The notes under the pieces: generated by a model
What the model was told of the DNA's origin: nothing
The model's input: only the letters and a program-made list of their open reading frames with translations
Databases searched by the model: none
Assembly: GCA_023407175.1 (NCBI GenBank)
Contig: JAEYMU010000030.1
Location: forward strand, 159,292 to 223,291
Source: Bacillota bacterium
GTDB taxonomy: Bacteria > Bacillota_A > Clostridia > Lachnospirales > Lachnospiraceae
DNA: 64,000 nucleotides
Direction of reading: 5' to 3'
Translations under genes and position numbers: made by a program
Shown here: one piece after another, positions 52,831 through 61,181 of the stretch
Layout of the letters: the number at the start of each line of letters is the position of its first letter
Position numbering within the stretch: the first letter of the stretch is position 1

Positions 52831-53271
52831 TTACAATTTTGAAATTTTATTTACAACATATGTTTGTGCAATAAAATCATGAAGTGCTTGCTTTTTACTC
52901 GTAAACCCTGCAATAATATAACCTATACAAAAAACACTTGAAAGAATTTGACTCCAGTATCGCGCATTTGCTCTTGCAAACGATATCCTTGAAAAATCTT
53001 TATTTACAACGACTATACCCATTAGCATTTTTCCTAATGTTGCCTGATATCTAGATGACTCAAGCAGTGTATAGTACAACCAAAAAAATAACAAAAAAAT
53101 GGTTACACCTAATCCCCCTAATATCGTCTCTTTAGTTTTTTGCTCAAGTCCTATGAAATTTAAAAACAATTCAAATAACGCCCAAACTGAGATGAGAACG
53201 ATAAATCCGATGTTGATAACTACTGCATCAAATAAATATGCCGCAAAACGCTTCCAAAAACCTGCATACAT
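52831..53271 (-). CDS. RDD family membrane protein
   Basis: 146 aa from the ATG at 53271 (GAGGAG 7 nt upstream); in-frame ATGs upstream have no such signal. RDD signature: GFWKRFAAYLFDAVVI at the N-terminus, then two further helices, TLGKMLMGIVVVN and the final ALHDFIAQTYVV. Two or three membrane helices. RDD proteins are small transporters or accessory membrane proteins of mostly unknown function; some act as Na+/H+ antiporters. Stands alone. Confidence 0.88.
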   Translation of the reverse strand: MYAGFWKRFAAYLFDAVVINIGFIVLISVWALFELFLNFIGLEQKTKETILGGLGVTIFLLFFWLYYTLLESSRYQATLGKMLMGIVVVNKDFSRISFARANARYWSQILSSVFCIGYIIAGFTSKKQALHDFIAQTYVVNKISKL

Positions 53272-53463
53272 AAGACTTCTCCTCATATTAAAATTATTTA
53301 TCGGCATTATGCCGTCAAAAAAATAATTATTTATTAGGATACACTATTTTTTACCAACTATCAATATCTAATTGTCAATGTGCGCCATTTTATTACTCAT
53401 TCCAACATGCTCCAGAGTCAAGTAGACAGGCAAAATAGAAATCCTATTTGTTTACCCGATAGC

Positions 53464-53506
53464 AGAATACACACCTCGGGCCAACTTGGCCTAAGGTGTG
53501 TATTCT
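53464..53506. terminator. Terminator of the ferredoxin/cupin group
   Basis: AGAATACACACCT (53464-53476) pairs perfectly with AGGTGTGTATTCT (53494-53506), with an inner GGCCAA/TTGGCC hairpin. Confidence 0.75.
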
Positions 53507-53585
53507 ATTGTTCCTATATTCTACCATAATCAAGAAATCCAGTCTATCCCGTTTTACTCAGGCGATTTATTTTCCGCGCTTTCGC

Positions 53586-53774
53586 TTATTCCACCGTAAT
53601 TACCGATACAGGACATCCTTCCTGTGCTTCTATTGCACTGCCTTCCGCTTCCTTTGGAACCTCCTCCAGATATACCTCAGCGATTCCGTCCTCCGCTATT
53701 CGAAATACCTCGGGACAAATTCCTGCACAAAGCCCGCAGGCAATACACCCGCTCCTGTCCAATTTTGCTCTCAT
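53586..53774 (-). CDS. Single-cluster ferredoxin
   Basis: 62 aa from the ATG at 53774 (AGGAGGGAGAC upstream). Cluster ligands CIACGLCAGIC-P near the N-terminus and a distal GCPVSVI: the pattern of [4Fe-4S] ferredoxins in which the second motif has lost most cysteines. Electron carrier, cytoplasmic. Final gene after the cupin and DUF438 genes; could donate electrons to the RIC or PAS proteins, but that is speculative. Confidence 0.9.
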   Translation of the reverse strand: MRAKLDRSGCIACGLCAGICPEVFRIAEDGIAEVYLEEVPKEAEGSAIEAQEGCPVSVITVE

Positions 53775-53826
53775 ACCAAAGTCTCCCTCCTTATACAAAT
53801 TATAATTTCTCGCCGGATTAACGGTA

Positions 53827-54177
53827 CTAAATTCTTTGCCCCGGAAATACCACAGTTAAAAACATCTTAAATTTCTCTTCCGCCTTCACCGCATGGGGAA
53901 TGCCTGCCGGCATCACTATGGTTTCTCCCGCGTTTAAGGAATATTCCTGTCCTCCAATCGTAATTCGGGCAGTTCCCTCAAACACCGTCAGCATGGCATC
54001 CCCCTCTGAGGAATGGGAACTGATCTCCTCATTTTCGTCAAAGGCAAACAGAGTGAGGCTCACTGCTGGATTTTGCGCCAGGGTGCGGCTTACCACCTGC
54101 CCCTGCTGATATTCTACCAATTTGGAAAGTTCTATTGCTTTTTCTGATTCTATATTTTTCAGATATCTCGTACTCAT
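53827..54177 (-). CDS. Cupin-domain protein
   Basis: 116 aa from the ATG at 54177 (AAAGGAGCTGTC upstream). Cupin motif 1 SSHSSEGDAMLTVFEGTARITIGG retains His and Glu ligands but is atypical; motif 2 is PAGIPHAVKAEEKFKMFLTV. Small monocupins of this kind bind Fe/Mn/Zn and occur with redox-stress genes. Same strand and close to DUF438 (13-bp gap). Confidence 0.88.
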   Translation of the reverse strand: MSTRYLKNIESEKAIELSKLVEYQQGQVVSRTLAQNPAVSLTLFAFDENEEISSHSSEGDAMLTVFEGTARITIGGQEYSLNAGETIVMPAGIPHAVKAEEKFKMFLTVVFPGQRI

Positions 54178-54190
54178 AGACAGCTCCTTT

Positions 54191-55402
54191 CTAATTTTCA
54201 TCTGAAGAATTTGCAACCAGCCTCTTTTCGCCCTCAAGGCTCCTAAGCGGCTGGATATTCTGTGTCACTTCCAGCACCCCAAGATATTCGCCCGCTTCGC
54301 TGCGAACTGCAAAGTAACGTATGAGAATGAATTTTTCACCCATTCTGATCCAAAAATCCTCGTTATCTTTCCGCCCGGCTTTAAAATCCTCTACCAGCTT
54401 TTCCACAATATGCACACTTGCGGGAGGATGACAGTTGGATACCTTGCGGCCAAGGATGGATTTTGTACGGGGGAAGACACGTTCCGCACCCTGTGAAAAA
54501 TACTTGACTGTGTCGTCTTTATCCACAAATGTGATATCGATGGGCAAAGCATCAAGCATCCGGCCAAGCTCCTCCGTCTTCAAAATCCCCGTGGGCAAAT
54601 TAATCACTCCCGGTACAGCCTGTTTCGGAGGTAATGCTTCAGGTTCTTTTTCCTTGGGCGGATTCCAGACCGGCCCCTGTTCAATCAGGCAATAGCCCAA
54701 TTCATCTATCCCATCGGCAATGGTCTTCCACTCATCCTGTGTCAGATTTTCCAATAGCATGGGAAGAAGAATGTTTTCTTCCTTAAAAATCATTTCTGTA
54801 ATTTTATTTAAAATCGCCTCGATTTGTTCCTTAGGCTGTGAAGCCTCTGTCCCTTCAAGCCCTTTCGTTATACTCTTCAGCTCTGCACGAATCTCATCAT
54901 CCACACCCCACATAACCTTTGGGGGAGCTGTAATACCATACTTCTCCAGATAGGGGAAAAACAAATTTTCTTTTTTCATATAATGGCGGTCGATTTCAGC
55001 CAGCTTCAGTAAGCCGTCCCTCCAGGTTCCATCTTCGCCGGCTTCAGAAATGAGCTGTTCCTGTATTTTTTTAATCAGCTTTTCAATCGCACGGTTTTCC
55101 CGGCGAAAGGTATTTGCCGGATGTCCCGGAATCAGTGCTGGGTCAGAGGGTCGATGAATTTCCTCAATTGACCCCTTAAACACTGCGGCGTGGACATCAC
55201 AAAGCCTCTGCACCTCGGAAACAGGCAGTCCGTTAGCAATTAAGGCCTGCTCTGCCTGTGCGATTTCCTCCGCAGACACATTTCCAAAAACAGCAGCAAA
55301 CCTGTCCTTGACCTCTTCGACGCTTTTACCCTCATGGAGCTGTGCAATCAGCTCCTTTAAAACCTGCTGACGGTATTCTCTGTTGTTAATTTCTTCACTC
55401 AT
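54191..55402 (-). CDS. DUF438 / hemerythrin-like / PAS domain protein
   Basis: 403 aa. N-terminal DUF438 (about residues 10-85), a hemerythrin-like helical domain with spaced His/Glu (about 90-235: HPANTFRRENRAIEK, EIDRHYMKKENLFFPYLEKYG, EENILLPMLLENL) and a C-terminal PAS domain (about 280-395: DITFVDKDDTVKYFSQGAERVFP). Likely a sensor for oxygen or nitric oxide using a di-iron site. Start overlaps the DUF1858 stop as ATGA (55399-55402), so the two are translationally coupled. Confidence 0.92.
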   Translation of the reverse strand: MSEEINNREYRQQVLKELIAQLHEGKSVEEVKDRFAAVFGNVSAEEIAQAEQALIANGLPVSEVQRLCDVHAAVFKGSIEEIHRPSDPALIPGHPANTFRRENRAIEKLIKKIQEQLISEAGEDGTWRDGLLKLAEIDRHYMKKENLFFPYLEKYGITAPPKVMWGVDDEIRAELKSITKGLEGTEASQPKEQIEAILNKITEMIFKEENILLPMLLENLTQDEWKTIADGIDELGYCLIEQGPVWNPPKEKEPEALPPKQAVPGVINLPTGILKTEELGRMLDALPIDITFVDKDDTVKYFSQGAERVFPRTKSILGRKVSNCHPPASVHIVEKLVEDFKAGRKDNEDFWIRMGEKFILIRYFAVRSEAGEYLGVLEVTQNIQPLRSLEGEKRLVANSSDEN

Positions 55403-55638
55403 TCAATTCCCTCCTTAATGATATATCCGCGTTCTGAAAAGGCCTGCTTTATAGCTTCCATATCCAGCTTTTTCAATGCGGCACCTTTTGGTATTTTCAT
55501 AAATCTTCCGGCCGTTGCCAGCATACCGGGTTTTGTAATTTCCGTAAATCCAATTTCCGCCAATATTGAAAGGATTTCCGGATCTGCAGTGCATAATTCA
55601 TAAACAGTCCGATTTAAATCAAGAATTTTATCTGCCAT
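55399..55638 (-). CDS. DUF1858 domain protein
   Basis: 79 aa. The pattern DLNRTVYELCTADPEILSILAEIGFTEITKPGM is the DUF1858 core, in many genomes fused or adjacent to DUF438/hemerythrin proteins and resembling the N-terminal ScdA domain of RIC. AAGGAGGGCG ribosome binding site. Coupled to DUF438. Confidence 0.92.
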   Translation of the reverse strand: MADKILDLNRTVYELCTADPEILSILAEIGFTEITKPGMLATAGRFMKIPKGAALKKLDMEAIKQAFSERGYIIKEGIE

Positions 55639-55665
55639 TTTTAATCGCCCTCCTTATTCTAATTG

Positions 55666-55831
55666 AAATTTTAGGTAATTGCGAAACTCACAAAAGTTAA
55701 TAATTTTTCGATAACAGATACAATTTCGGAGCGGAAGTTAAGCGGAAGGAGCGTTGGAGCGGAGAAATTTGTATCTGTTGTTCGGAAAATTTAGTGGATT
55801 ACAGTGTTTCGCAATTACCTAATTAAAATTT
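55666..55831. repeat. About 165-bp fold-back sequence after ric
   Basis: Outer arms: GGTAATTGCGAAA (55674-55686) with TTTCGCAATTACC (55807-55819), extended on both sides. Inner arms: AACAGATACAA (near 55713) with TTGTATCTGTT (near 55769). The apex contains GGAGCGGA-type direct repeats. The right arm covers the ric stop codon. It could end ric transcription or lower readthrough into DUF1858. Confidence 0.7.
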
Positions 55832-56503
55832 GAGAAGAATGTTATTTTCCAAATGAATATGAAGATGAAGATCCTTTTCCAACTCCTCCAGCAGAAGATA
55901 AACTCTTTGAAAGCTTTGGCAAGCGTCCAAAGGTATGGAAAAGTCATTGGTTACACAATGAAGCCTGTCAAGAAGCTTTCCCGTTTTTTCGTGTTCCTGA
56001 ATAATCTGTTTCCTTAGCTCAGCTACTTCCTTATCTGGAATGCGGTTTTGCGTAAGCGCAGGAAAAAGCAGGAGTTCTTCCTTCACCAGATGCTGTTCCA
56101 GATCGGCCTTCAAATGCCCGAATAATTGATATACCTCGAACAATTCTCTGTGGGCCTTTCCATGTGCAATTAATACCGCATGCAGCAGCTCTTCAATTTG
56201 GGGCAATACATTGCGCAAATAATCATGATGGGTATCTTCAATATAAGCTGAAAGAACAGCCGGACTCATCTGAGTATAATCTGTATGGCATGTATCTTTG
56301 TACTTTTCCCTGTAAAGTCTCTCCGAATTCACCAGTGCCGTAAATTCATCCCAGGAAATTCCCTTTTCCAATAATACTTCTCCCAGCAGCTGCTTGCCGC
56401 CGCAACAAAAATCTATTCCCAACTTCTGAAATACCGGCAGTGTATCCGGTGTGTTTACCGCAAAATCGCCGACCGTTATTTGCTGTTCTTGTTCTGCTGT
56501 CAT
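55823..56503 (-). CDS. ric: RIC/YtfE/ScdA iron-sulfur cluster repair di-iron protein
   Basis: 226 aa. N-terminal ScdA domain with IDFCCGGKQLL (residues about 30-40) and a hemerythrin-like domain with metal ligands in DTHHDYLRN, LIAHGKAHRELFEVY, HLVKEELLLFPAL, IQEHEKTG and HIHLENNILL. Restores Fe-S clusters damaged by nitric oxide or oxygen. AGGAGGG ribosome binding site. Its promoter has a Crp/Fnr-like dyad at about -41, and the Crp/Fnr regulator is encoded immediately upstream. Confidence 0.94.
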   Translation of the reverse strand: MTAEQEQQITVGDFAVNTPDTLPVFQKLGIDFCCGGKQLLGEVLLEKGISWDEFTALVNSERLYREKYKDTCHTDYTQMSPAVLSAYIEDTHHDYLRNVLPQIEELLHAVLIAHGKAHRELFEVYQLFGHLKADLEQHLVKEELLLFPALTQNRIPDKEVAELRKQIIQEHEKTGKLLDRLHCVTNDFSIPLDACQSFQRVYLLLEELEKDLHLHIHLENNILLKF

Positions 56504-56528
56504 AAAAATCCCTCCTATGAACTGCCTT

Positions 56529-56583
56529 TGATGTTATCATCATTGTACCAGTCCTTAGGAGGGATATCTGTGATTGTAATCAA
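56529..56583 (-). promoter_or_regulatory. ric promoter with Crp/Fnr-type sites
   Basis: On the minus strand TTGATTACAATCAC (56570-56583) matches the Fnr consensus TTGATNNNNATCAA at 9 of 10 defined positions. It is followed 22 nt later by a -10 TACAAT (near 56542-56547) with no good -35, placing the site centre at about -41, as in class II activation. A second dyad TGATG-N4-CATCA (56529-56542) overlaps the start region. Confidence 0.65.
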
Positions 56584-56594
56584 ATTATATAGAT

Positions 56595-57317
56595 CTAGTC
56601 TGTTTTTCCCGCAGAAATTTTAAGTGCCTCGTAATCGAGTATCAGAATGCTTTTATTGGTGACAGACCGGATTATGCCTTCGGTTTCCAGTTGTCCCAGC
56701 TTTCGGCTTATCGTTTCACGGGCAATTCCAAGAAAATTAGCGATACCTTCGCGGCTTAAAGGCAGGCGGATCAAAACACCTTCCGGCACCTCCATTCCAT
56801 ATTTGCCGGCAAAGTCCAGGAGCAATCCGCTGATTCGTCCGTCTAAATTCCGGACTCCCATACTCTGCATAGTACTTTCCATCCGAACAATCCGTTCTTC
56901 CAGTTCTTCGATTATTTTAACAGAAATATCGGGATGTGAATGAAGCATTTTATAAAAGTCATCTTTGGTAAATATGCAGGTCTTGACAGGCTCCAATGTT
57001 TCCACCGTATAGGTAGCCTTATGACTCCCAAATAAATTACGCTCACCAAAGAAATCACCCTCGGAGAATATATACAGAATCTGCTCTCTGCCGTCCGGAG
57101 TTATCTTAAATGCCTTTACACTGCCCTCGTTAACAATAATCAGCGAATTCAGATTATCACCTTCTGAAACCATTATTTCGCCCTTATCATATTTTTTATG
57201 ACGAGCTGTGGAAGAAATATGGAGCATTTCTTCCCGGTTCAGCGAAGAAAATACAGGTACCTTGTGCATGCAAAGCTTGTTCAGACAATCTTCGCCGCAG
57301 CAATCATATTCCTTCAT
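56595..57317 (-). CDS. Crp/Fnr-family regulator with N-terminal cysteine cluster
   Basis: 240 aa. Cysteines 6, 7, 11 and 16 precede the cyclic-nucleotide-binding fold (about residues 25-145: MVSEGDNLNSLIIVNEGSVKAF, FSEGDFFGERNLFG), a dimerisation helix, and a helix-turn-helix (LPLSREGIANFLGIARETISRKLGQLETEGII). The N-terminal cysteines suggest an Fe-S or NO-sensing FNR-like function. It lacks the cAMP-specific residues. Upstream and co-oriented with ric, likely its activator. Confidence 0.93.
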   Translation of the reverse strand: MKEYDCCGEDCLNKLCMHKVPVFSSLNREEMLHISSTARHKKYDKGEIMVSEGDNLNSLIIVNEGSVKAFKITPDGREQILYIFSEGDFFGERNLFGSHKATYTVETLEPVKTCIFTKDDFYKMLHSHPDISVKIIEELEERIVRMESTMQSMGVRNLDGRISGLLLDFAGKYGMEVPEGVLIRLPLSREGIANFLGIARETISRKLGQLETEGIIRSVTNKSILILDYEALKISAGKTD

Positions 57318-57341
57318 AGCAGCCTACCCCCTTTTATTTTA

Positions 57342-57370
57342 AATTTAACAAAGAAGACGGCTTAAGTCAA
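57342..57370 (-). promoter_or_regulatory. Promoter of the Crp/Fnr regulator
   Basis: Minus strand: TTGACT (57365-57370), 17-nt spacer, TAAATT (57342-57347), about 25-30 nt upstream of the ATG at 57317. Confidence 0.65.
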
Positions 57371-57440
57371 TGTCCCTTTCACTCTCATCACATAATTACC
57401 GTTATTCCTCATATATTAAATAAAAAAGAGATGAATTTTA

Positions 57441-57683
57441 TTGAATAAATTTTTCTCCCGTATCATGCTTATTCTATGTATACTAGCTATTCTTTTCCTG
57501 GCCTTTACCATAATTATAAATATCAGCTGGAAAATCTATTCCTTAATTTATACCCGCTACCTCTGGGGTCTGTTATTTCCTTATGCCAGGTTTAGTTCCA
57601 TTGTTATCTTTCTAACAGCGGCTTTCCTTCTCCTGCTTCTTGCAATTATACTAATTATAAAAAGGCTTCGCAAACACCCTTAG
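57441..57683 (+). CDS. Small two-helix membrane protein
   Basis: 80 aa, TTG start at 57441 with only a weak purine-rich upstream stretch. Two hydrophobic helices (about 7-30 and 52-73), basic C-terminus (KRLRKHP). No domain recognised. The weak initiation signal leaves some doubt, but the clean two-helix topology supports it. Marks the beginning of the AT-rich accessory region. Confidence 0.5.
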   Translation: MNKFFSRIMLILCILAILFLAFTIIINISWKIYSLIYTRYLWGLLFPYARFSSIVIFLTAAFLLLLLAIILIIKRLRKHP

Positions 57684-57798
57684 TCATCGGAATAAATAAG
57701 GCGATTACAAATAATTTACATTCATACCAAAATATGCTATTATATTATATTGTAAACATAATCTGGTATAGATCATTCATAAAAGGGGTGTGGATTAT

Positions 57799-58410
57799 TT
57801 GAAAAAGGCTGTTGTCATTGTACTTTTCTTGTTTATGTGTTTTTCTCCCTTGCAACTATGTAAAGCTGATGAAATCATTATCAGTAAAACAAATGCAACC
57901 CTTGAAGTAAATGAAAAACTGCAATTATTCGTTAATTTACCTCCCGATTCAGTTACATGGGTTAGCAGTAATAAGGCAGTTGCGGAAGTATCTGACCGAG
58001 GCGTTGTTACCGCTATCAATGTGGGACTGACTGTTATTTCTGTTAAATTTTACGGAACAAAGTTGAAATGCTTTGTGACTGTAATAGAAAAGAAAAATGA
58101 AATTGATAGGCATTTAGTCATAGACAAGCCCATTGTGGTAGTACCATTAATCAATTCTGTAAAAATTGATATTGTTGATTATTTAGCATCTGAAACTAAA
58201 ATAAGTGTTATCCCATTGAAACCGGATATAGCTGATTATAAAATAGTTAACAGTACAAATGGTTTTACCATATCATTTGAAAGTAAAAATTCAGGAAATA
58301 CACATTTTTATATAACTGCAGAGTTTATCGATGGGACTAGGGAAAGCACAATAATAAGTGTAGTTTTAAACAATTTTTTAGATGATTTTATATTGTTTCC
58401 AATTATTTAA
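57799..58410 (+). CDS. Exported protein with BIG2 Ig-like domain
   Basis: 203 aa from a TTG at 57799 (GGGG about 9 nt upstream); a GTG three codons earlier is also possible. Signal peptide to about LCKADE. Residues about 25-95 form a bacterial Ig-like (BIG2) domain: KTNATLEVNEKLQLFVNLPPDSVTWVSSNKAVAEVS, GVVTAINVGLTVISV. The remainder is a beta-rich region without known motif. No anchor. AT-rich coding sequence. Confidence 0.72.
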   Translation: MKKAVVIVLFLFMCFSPLQLCKADEIIISKTNATLEVNEKLQLFVNLPPDSVTWVSSNKAVAEVSDRGVVTAINVGLTVISVKFYGTKLKCFVTVIEKKNEIDRHLVIDKPIVVVPLINSVKIDIVDYLASETKISVIPLKPDIADYKIVNSTNGFTISFESKNSGNTHFYITAEFIDGTRESTIISVVLNNFLDDFILFPII

Positions 58411-58428
58411 TTATTTCTGAATGCGTCC

Positions 58429-58458
58429 ATCCTCCGCCTTTATTGGCGGAGGATTTTT
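58429..58458 (+). terminator. Terminator of the BIG2 gene
   Basis: ATCCTCCGCC (58429-58438)/GGCGGAGGAT (58445-58454), 6-nt loop, T-run to 58458. Confidence 0.9.
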
Positions 58459-58583
58459 ATGTTTATGACATTATGGGAGTCCATTTGGTCTTACAAAATG
58501 CAGCAAATAAAGAATCACTGAATGAGTTTAAAGCTTTCATGCAACACAAAATAAAAAAACCCTCGACATTTCAAGGGTTTTAT

Positions 58584-58615
58584 AGTCGAGGCGACGGGAT
58601 TCGAACCCCTGTCAT
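58584..58615 (-). other. tRNA 3'-end-like scar, possible attachment site
   Basis: On the minus strand AGGGG-TTCGAAT-CCCGT and CGCCTCGAC look like a T-arm and 3' acceptor strand of a tRNA. No 5' half, anticodon arm or D-arm is present nearby. The T stem has one mismatch. Such 3' tRNA remnants are left at the ends of integrated phages and ICEs. Located at the edge of the AT-rich accessory region. Confidence 0.45.
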
Positions 58616-59050
58616 AGGAAAACGTCCAATTACTGAAAATACGCACATCGTTGATAAATACTGGCCTTAAGCGTGTTTATATTTTTCCTAACACTCTATA
58701 ATATTGCTCAAAAATATCATGTTTTTCATAAAAACTTAACACGAAACTTAACACAAAAGACCCCCAGCAGCACCACACACTGGTCGGGGGTTCTTTTGTG
58801 CGCCGGCTCCTGTTTCGGTACCGAAACTCAAATCATTTGCGCTGGTGCAGGTCCCTGTTCGGATCCTTCTCTGCTAAAACAAAGATTTACATTTATTACA
58901 AATTATGTTAATATAATATTGCTCAAGTGTAAAGAGCCCTGCACATCTCTGGGGATATTGGTGTGTAGGGCATCTTTTTATTTACAAATCGCGACAATTA
59001 TATTACTATATAATTGTAAACATTAGTATATACATAGGAGGGTATCTGTA
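58616..59050. other. 435-bp gene-poor stretch with two terminator-like hairpins
   Basis: Contains a hairpin at 58756-58796 (CCCCC/GGGGG stem followed by TTCTTTTGT) and another at 58936-58979 (GCCCT/AGGGC stem followed by five T). A 15-bp direct repeat TATAATATTGCTCAA lies at 58697-58711 and 58912-58926. ORFs here overlap these structures and are not credible genes. Confidence 0.6.
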
Positions 59051-59740
59051 ATGCACACCTGTAATAAATGCGGTGCTCAATTTAACAGTCCGTTTTGCCC
59101 AAATTGTGGAACACCTGCTCCGTCACCCGTACAAGTTCCCCCTCTGCAGACGATATATCAGCAGAATCCTTTAATGCAAAAGCATATGTTGCAAAAACAA
59201 AAAAGGAAGCGCGGATGTTTGTTCTGGGGAGCTATTGTATCATGTACTATTATAGGGTTGTTTATTTTATCAGTCATGCTTATCTCATGTATGAACGCCT
59301 TCACAAATGGGTTTAAGGAAGGATTAAACAAGGCTAAGTCAGCAGAAACAAGTGGCGTGGATAAAGATCCCGACAACGCTGCGGTAGTATCCGTAATACC
59401 TCCAACACCAACCATTTATCCATATATACAGATTACATCTACGGAATTGATAGCATCCTATAAAAACAATCAGGTTAAATGTAAGCAATTATATGATAAC
59501 CAGCTTTTAGAAGTCACAGGAGCTGTACAGAGCGTCGGAACGGATATCTTGGATAATACCTATGTATGCCTTGGGAGCGACGAGGAATATACCTTTATTG
59601 GTATACAATGTTATGCAAAGAATAAAGATGAGGTAAATAAGATTGCAGAACTCGAAGAAGGTGATATTATTACCGTGAGAGGTAAGGGGGATTGCGGATC
59701 GATGACGTTTACCCTTGAAAATGCAATAATCACTGAATAG
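59051..59740 (+). CDS. Zinc-ribbon membrane protein with tRNA_anti-like OB fold
   Basis: 229 aa. Zinc ribbon CNKCGAQF...CPNCGTP (residues 4-22), Pro/Gln linker, one membrane helix (about 57-78), then an extracytoplasmic OB-fold domain of the tRNA_anti-like group (ITSTELIASYKNNQVKCKQLYDNQLLEVTGAV, YTFIGIQCYAKN, IITVRGKGDCG). Domain order is common in Firmicutes; the role is unknown. AGGAGGG ribosome binding site. Confidence 0.82.
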   Translation: MHTCNKCGAQFNSPFCPNCGTPAPSPVQVPPLQTIYQQNPLMQKHMLQKQKRKRGCLFWGAIVSCTIIGLFILSVMLISCMNAFTNGFKEGLNKAKSAETSGVDKDPDNAAVVSVIPPTPTIYPYIQITSTELIASYKNNQVKCKQLYDNQLLEVTGAVQSVGTDILDNTYVCLGSDEEYTFIGIQCYAKNKDEVNKIAELEEGDIITVRGKGDCGSMTFTLENAIITE

Positions 59741-59749
59741 ACAAAATTC

Positions 59750-59784
59750 ACCCCGGACAGCAGTACACACTGGCCGGGGTTTTT
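59750..59784 (+). terminator. Terminator of the zinc-ribbon gene
   Basis: CCCCGG (59751-59756)/CCGGGG (59774-59779) followed by five T. Directly adjoins the IS256-type terminal repeat. Confidence 0.75.
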
Positions 59785-59810
59785 GAGAGTGTAAATTATT
59801 TTGTGTAAAC
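59785..59810. repeat. Terminal inverted repeat of an IS256-family element
   Basis: GAGAGTGTAAATTATTTTGT followed by GTAAAC resembles IS256-family ends and lies about 115 bp from the transposase stop codon. The matching opposite end is missing because the element is truncated at about 60925. Confidence 0.55.
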
Positions 59811-59926
59811 CCCTTGGATTGATGTAAAATATCAGGGTTTCTAAAGAATAATGAGATTAACTGTATATTTACACATGATTAGGAAGCTGTCAACTGAAAT
59901 GTTGGCAGCTTCCGTATTTATGCACC

Positions 59927-60925
59927 CTAGTAGATATCTGATGGGCTTATCCTGCCGTCAAAATATATGTAAAGTTGCTCTAATATCTGACCCCAATCCC
60001 AAGGCTTACCTACCCATTTCTTCGTTATATCAATCATCGCCAGGTAGAGCATTTTGAATAGGGCATCATCTGTGGGGAAAATAGTTTTTGATTTCGTAAC
60101 CTTCCGAAGCTGACGGTTGAAGTTCTCAATCGAATTGGTTGTATATATGATCCGCCGTATCTCTTCCGGATATTTAAAGTATGTAGATAACGTCGGCCAG
60201 TTGTTTCTCCAGGAAGAGATGGAACTGGGATATTTTGATCCCCACTTATCCTCTAAAGCATCAAGCTCCTGCAGCGCTATGTTTTCCGTAGATGCTTGAT
60301 ATACCTCTTTCAGATCTTTCATGAACGGTTTTATGTCCTTATACGAGATGAACTTCGTTGAATAACGGATTTGATGAACGATACAGCGCTGAATTTCGGC
60401 ATTAGGAAATACCGCATGGATGGCATCTACGAAGCCGGTAAGACCGTCTACCGACACTATCATGATATCTTCAACGCCTCGGTTCTTTATTTCATTCAGG
60501 GCGCCAAGCCAGTATTTTGCACTCTCATTTCCACCAACCCACATACCAAGGACTTCCTTGGAACCATTGAGTTTAATACCTATGGCAATATAAACAGCCT
60601 TTTTTACGATGGTATTATCTTGTCTGACACTGTAATGTATCGCATCCATAAAAACAATGGCATATTTTCTGTCAAGAGGCCGGTTCTGCCATTCCTTAGC
60701 AACCGGAAGAATACGGTCAGTCATCTTTGATATCATTTCTGCGGAGGCATCAATACCATACACTGATTTGAGGTGATCTGAGATATCCCTTGTGGTCATT
60801 CCCTTGGCATACATACTAAGCACTTGATCCTCGATATTTGAGATATCTGTCTGATGCTTCTTAACGATCCTGGGTTCGAAATCCCCGTTACGGTCTCTAG
60901 GGACATCCAGTTCTATTTCACCCAT
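59927..60925 (-). pseudogene. IS256-family transposase, 5'-truncated
   Basis: 332 codons retained of a usual length near 400; the N-terminal DNA-binding part (about 70 aa) is absent. The retained sequence starts GEIELDVPRDRNGDFEPRI and keeps the DDE residues: Asp in VFMDAIHYSVR, Asp in VSVDGLTGF, Glu in TNSIENFNRQLRK. The ATG at 60925 lies at the junction with another IS fragment and has no ribosome binding site. Probably inactive. Confidence 0.85.
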
Positions 60926-60926
60926 A

Positions 60927-61181
60927 GAAGAAACGCTGACCTATGCGGATTTTCCCTCGGAGCACTGGACGCGCATCCGTACCAATAACGTGATTGAACG
61001 GCTGAACCGTGAAATTCGCAGACGTACCCGCGTGGTGGGCTGCTTCCCTGACGGAAATTCGGCGCTCATGCTGGTTTGTGCCAGACTTCGGCATGTGGCC
61101 GGCACTCAGTGGGGCAACAAGAAGTATATGAATATGAAGCATTTGGAGGCGGCGACTGAGGACCCTTCCATTGCCGGATGA
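60927..61181 (+). pseudogene. C-terminal fragment of a second IS256-family transposase
   Basis: From 60927 the frame reads EETLTYADFPSEHWTRIRTN, then NVIERLNREIRRRTRVVGCF and ALMLVCARLRHVAGTQWG, ending at TGA 61179. This is the end of an IS256-type transposase of a different subgroup and visibly higher GC. The rest of the gene is absent. Sequence up to about 61234 (CTCTTGACACTACC) looks like the terminal repeat of this IS. Opposite orientation to the neighbouring fragment. Confidence 0.8.

Noticed and set aside
58443..58670. 75-codon ORF on the plus strand
   Set aside because: It starts inside the BIG2 terminator and runs across the tRNA-like scar (the RGDGIRTPV stretch is a typical antisense translation of a tRNA T-arm).
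58673..59026. 117-codon ORF on the plus strand
   Set aside because: It crosses two terminator-like hairpins, has no ribosome binding site and its composition is not protein-like.
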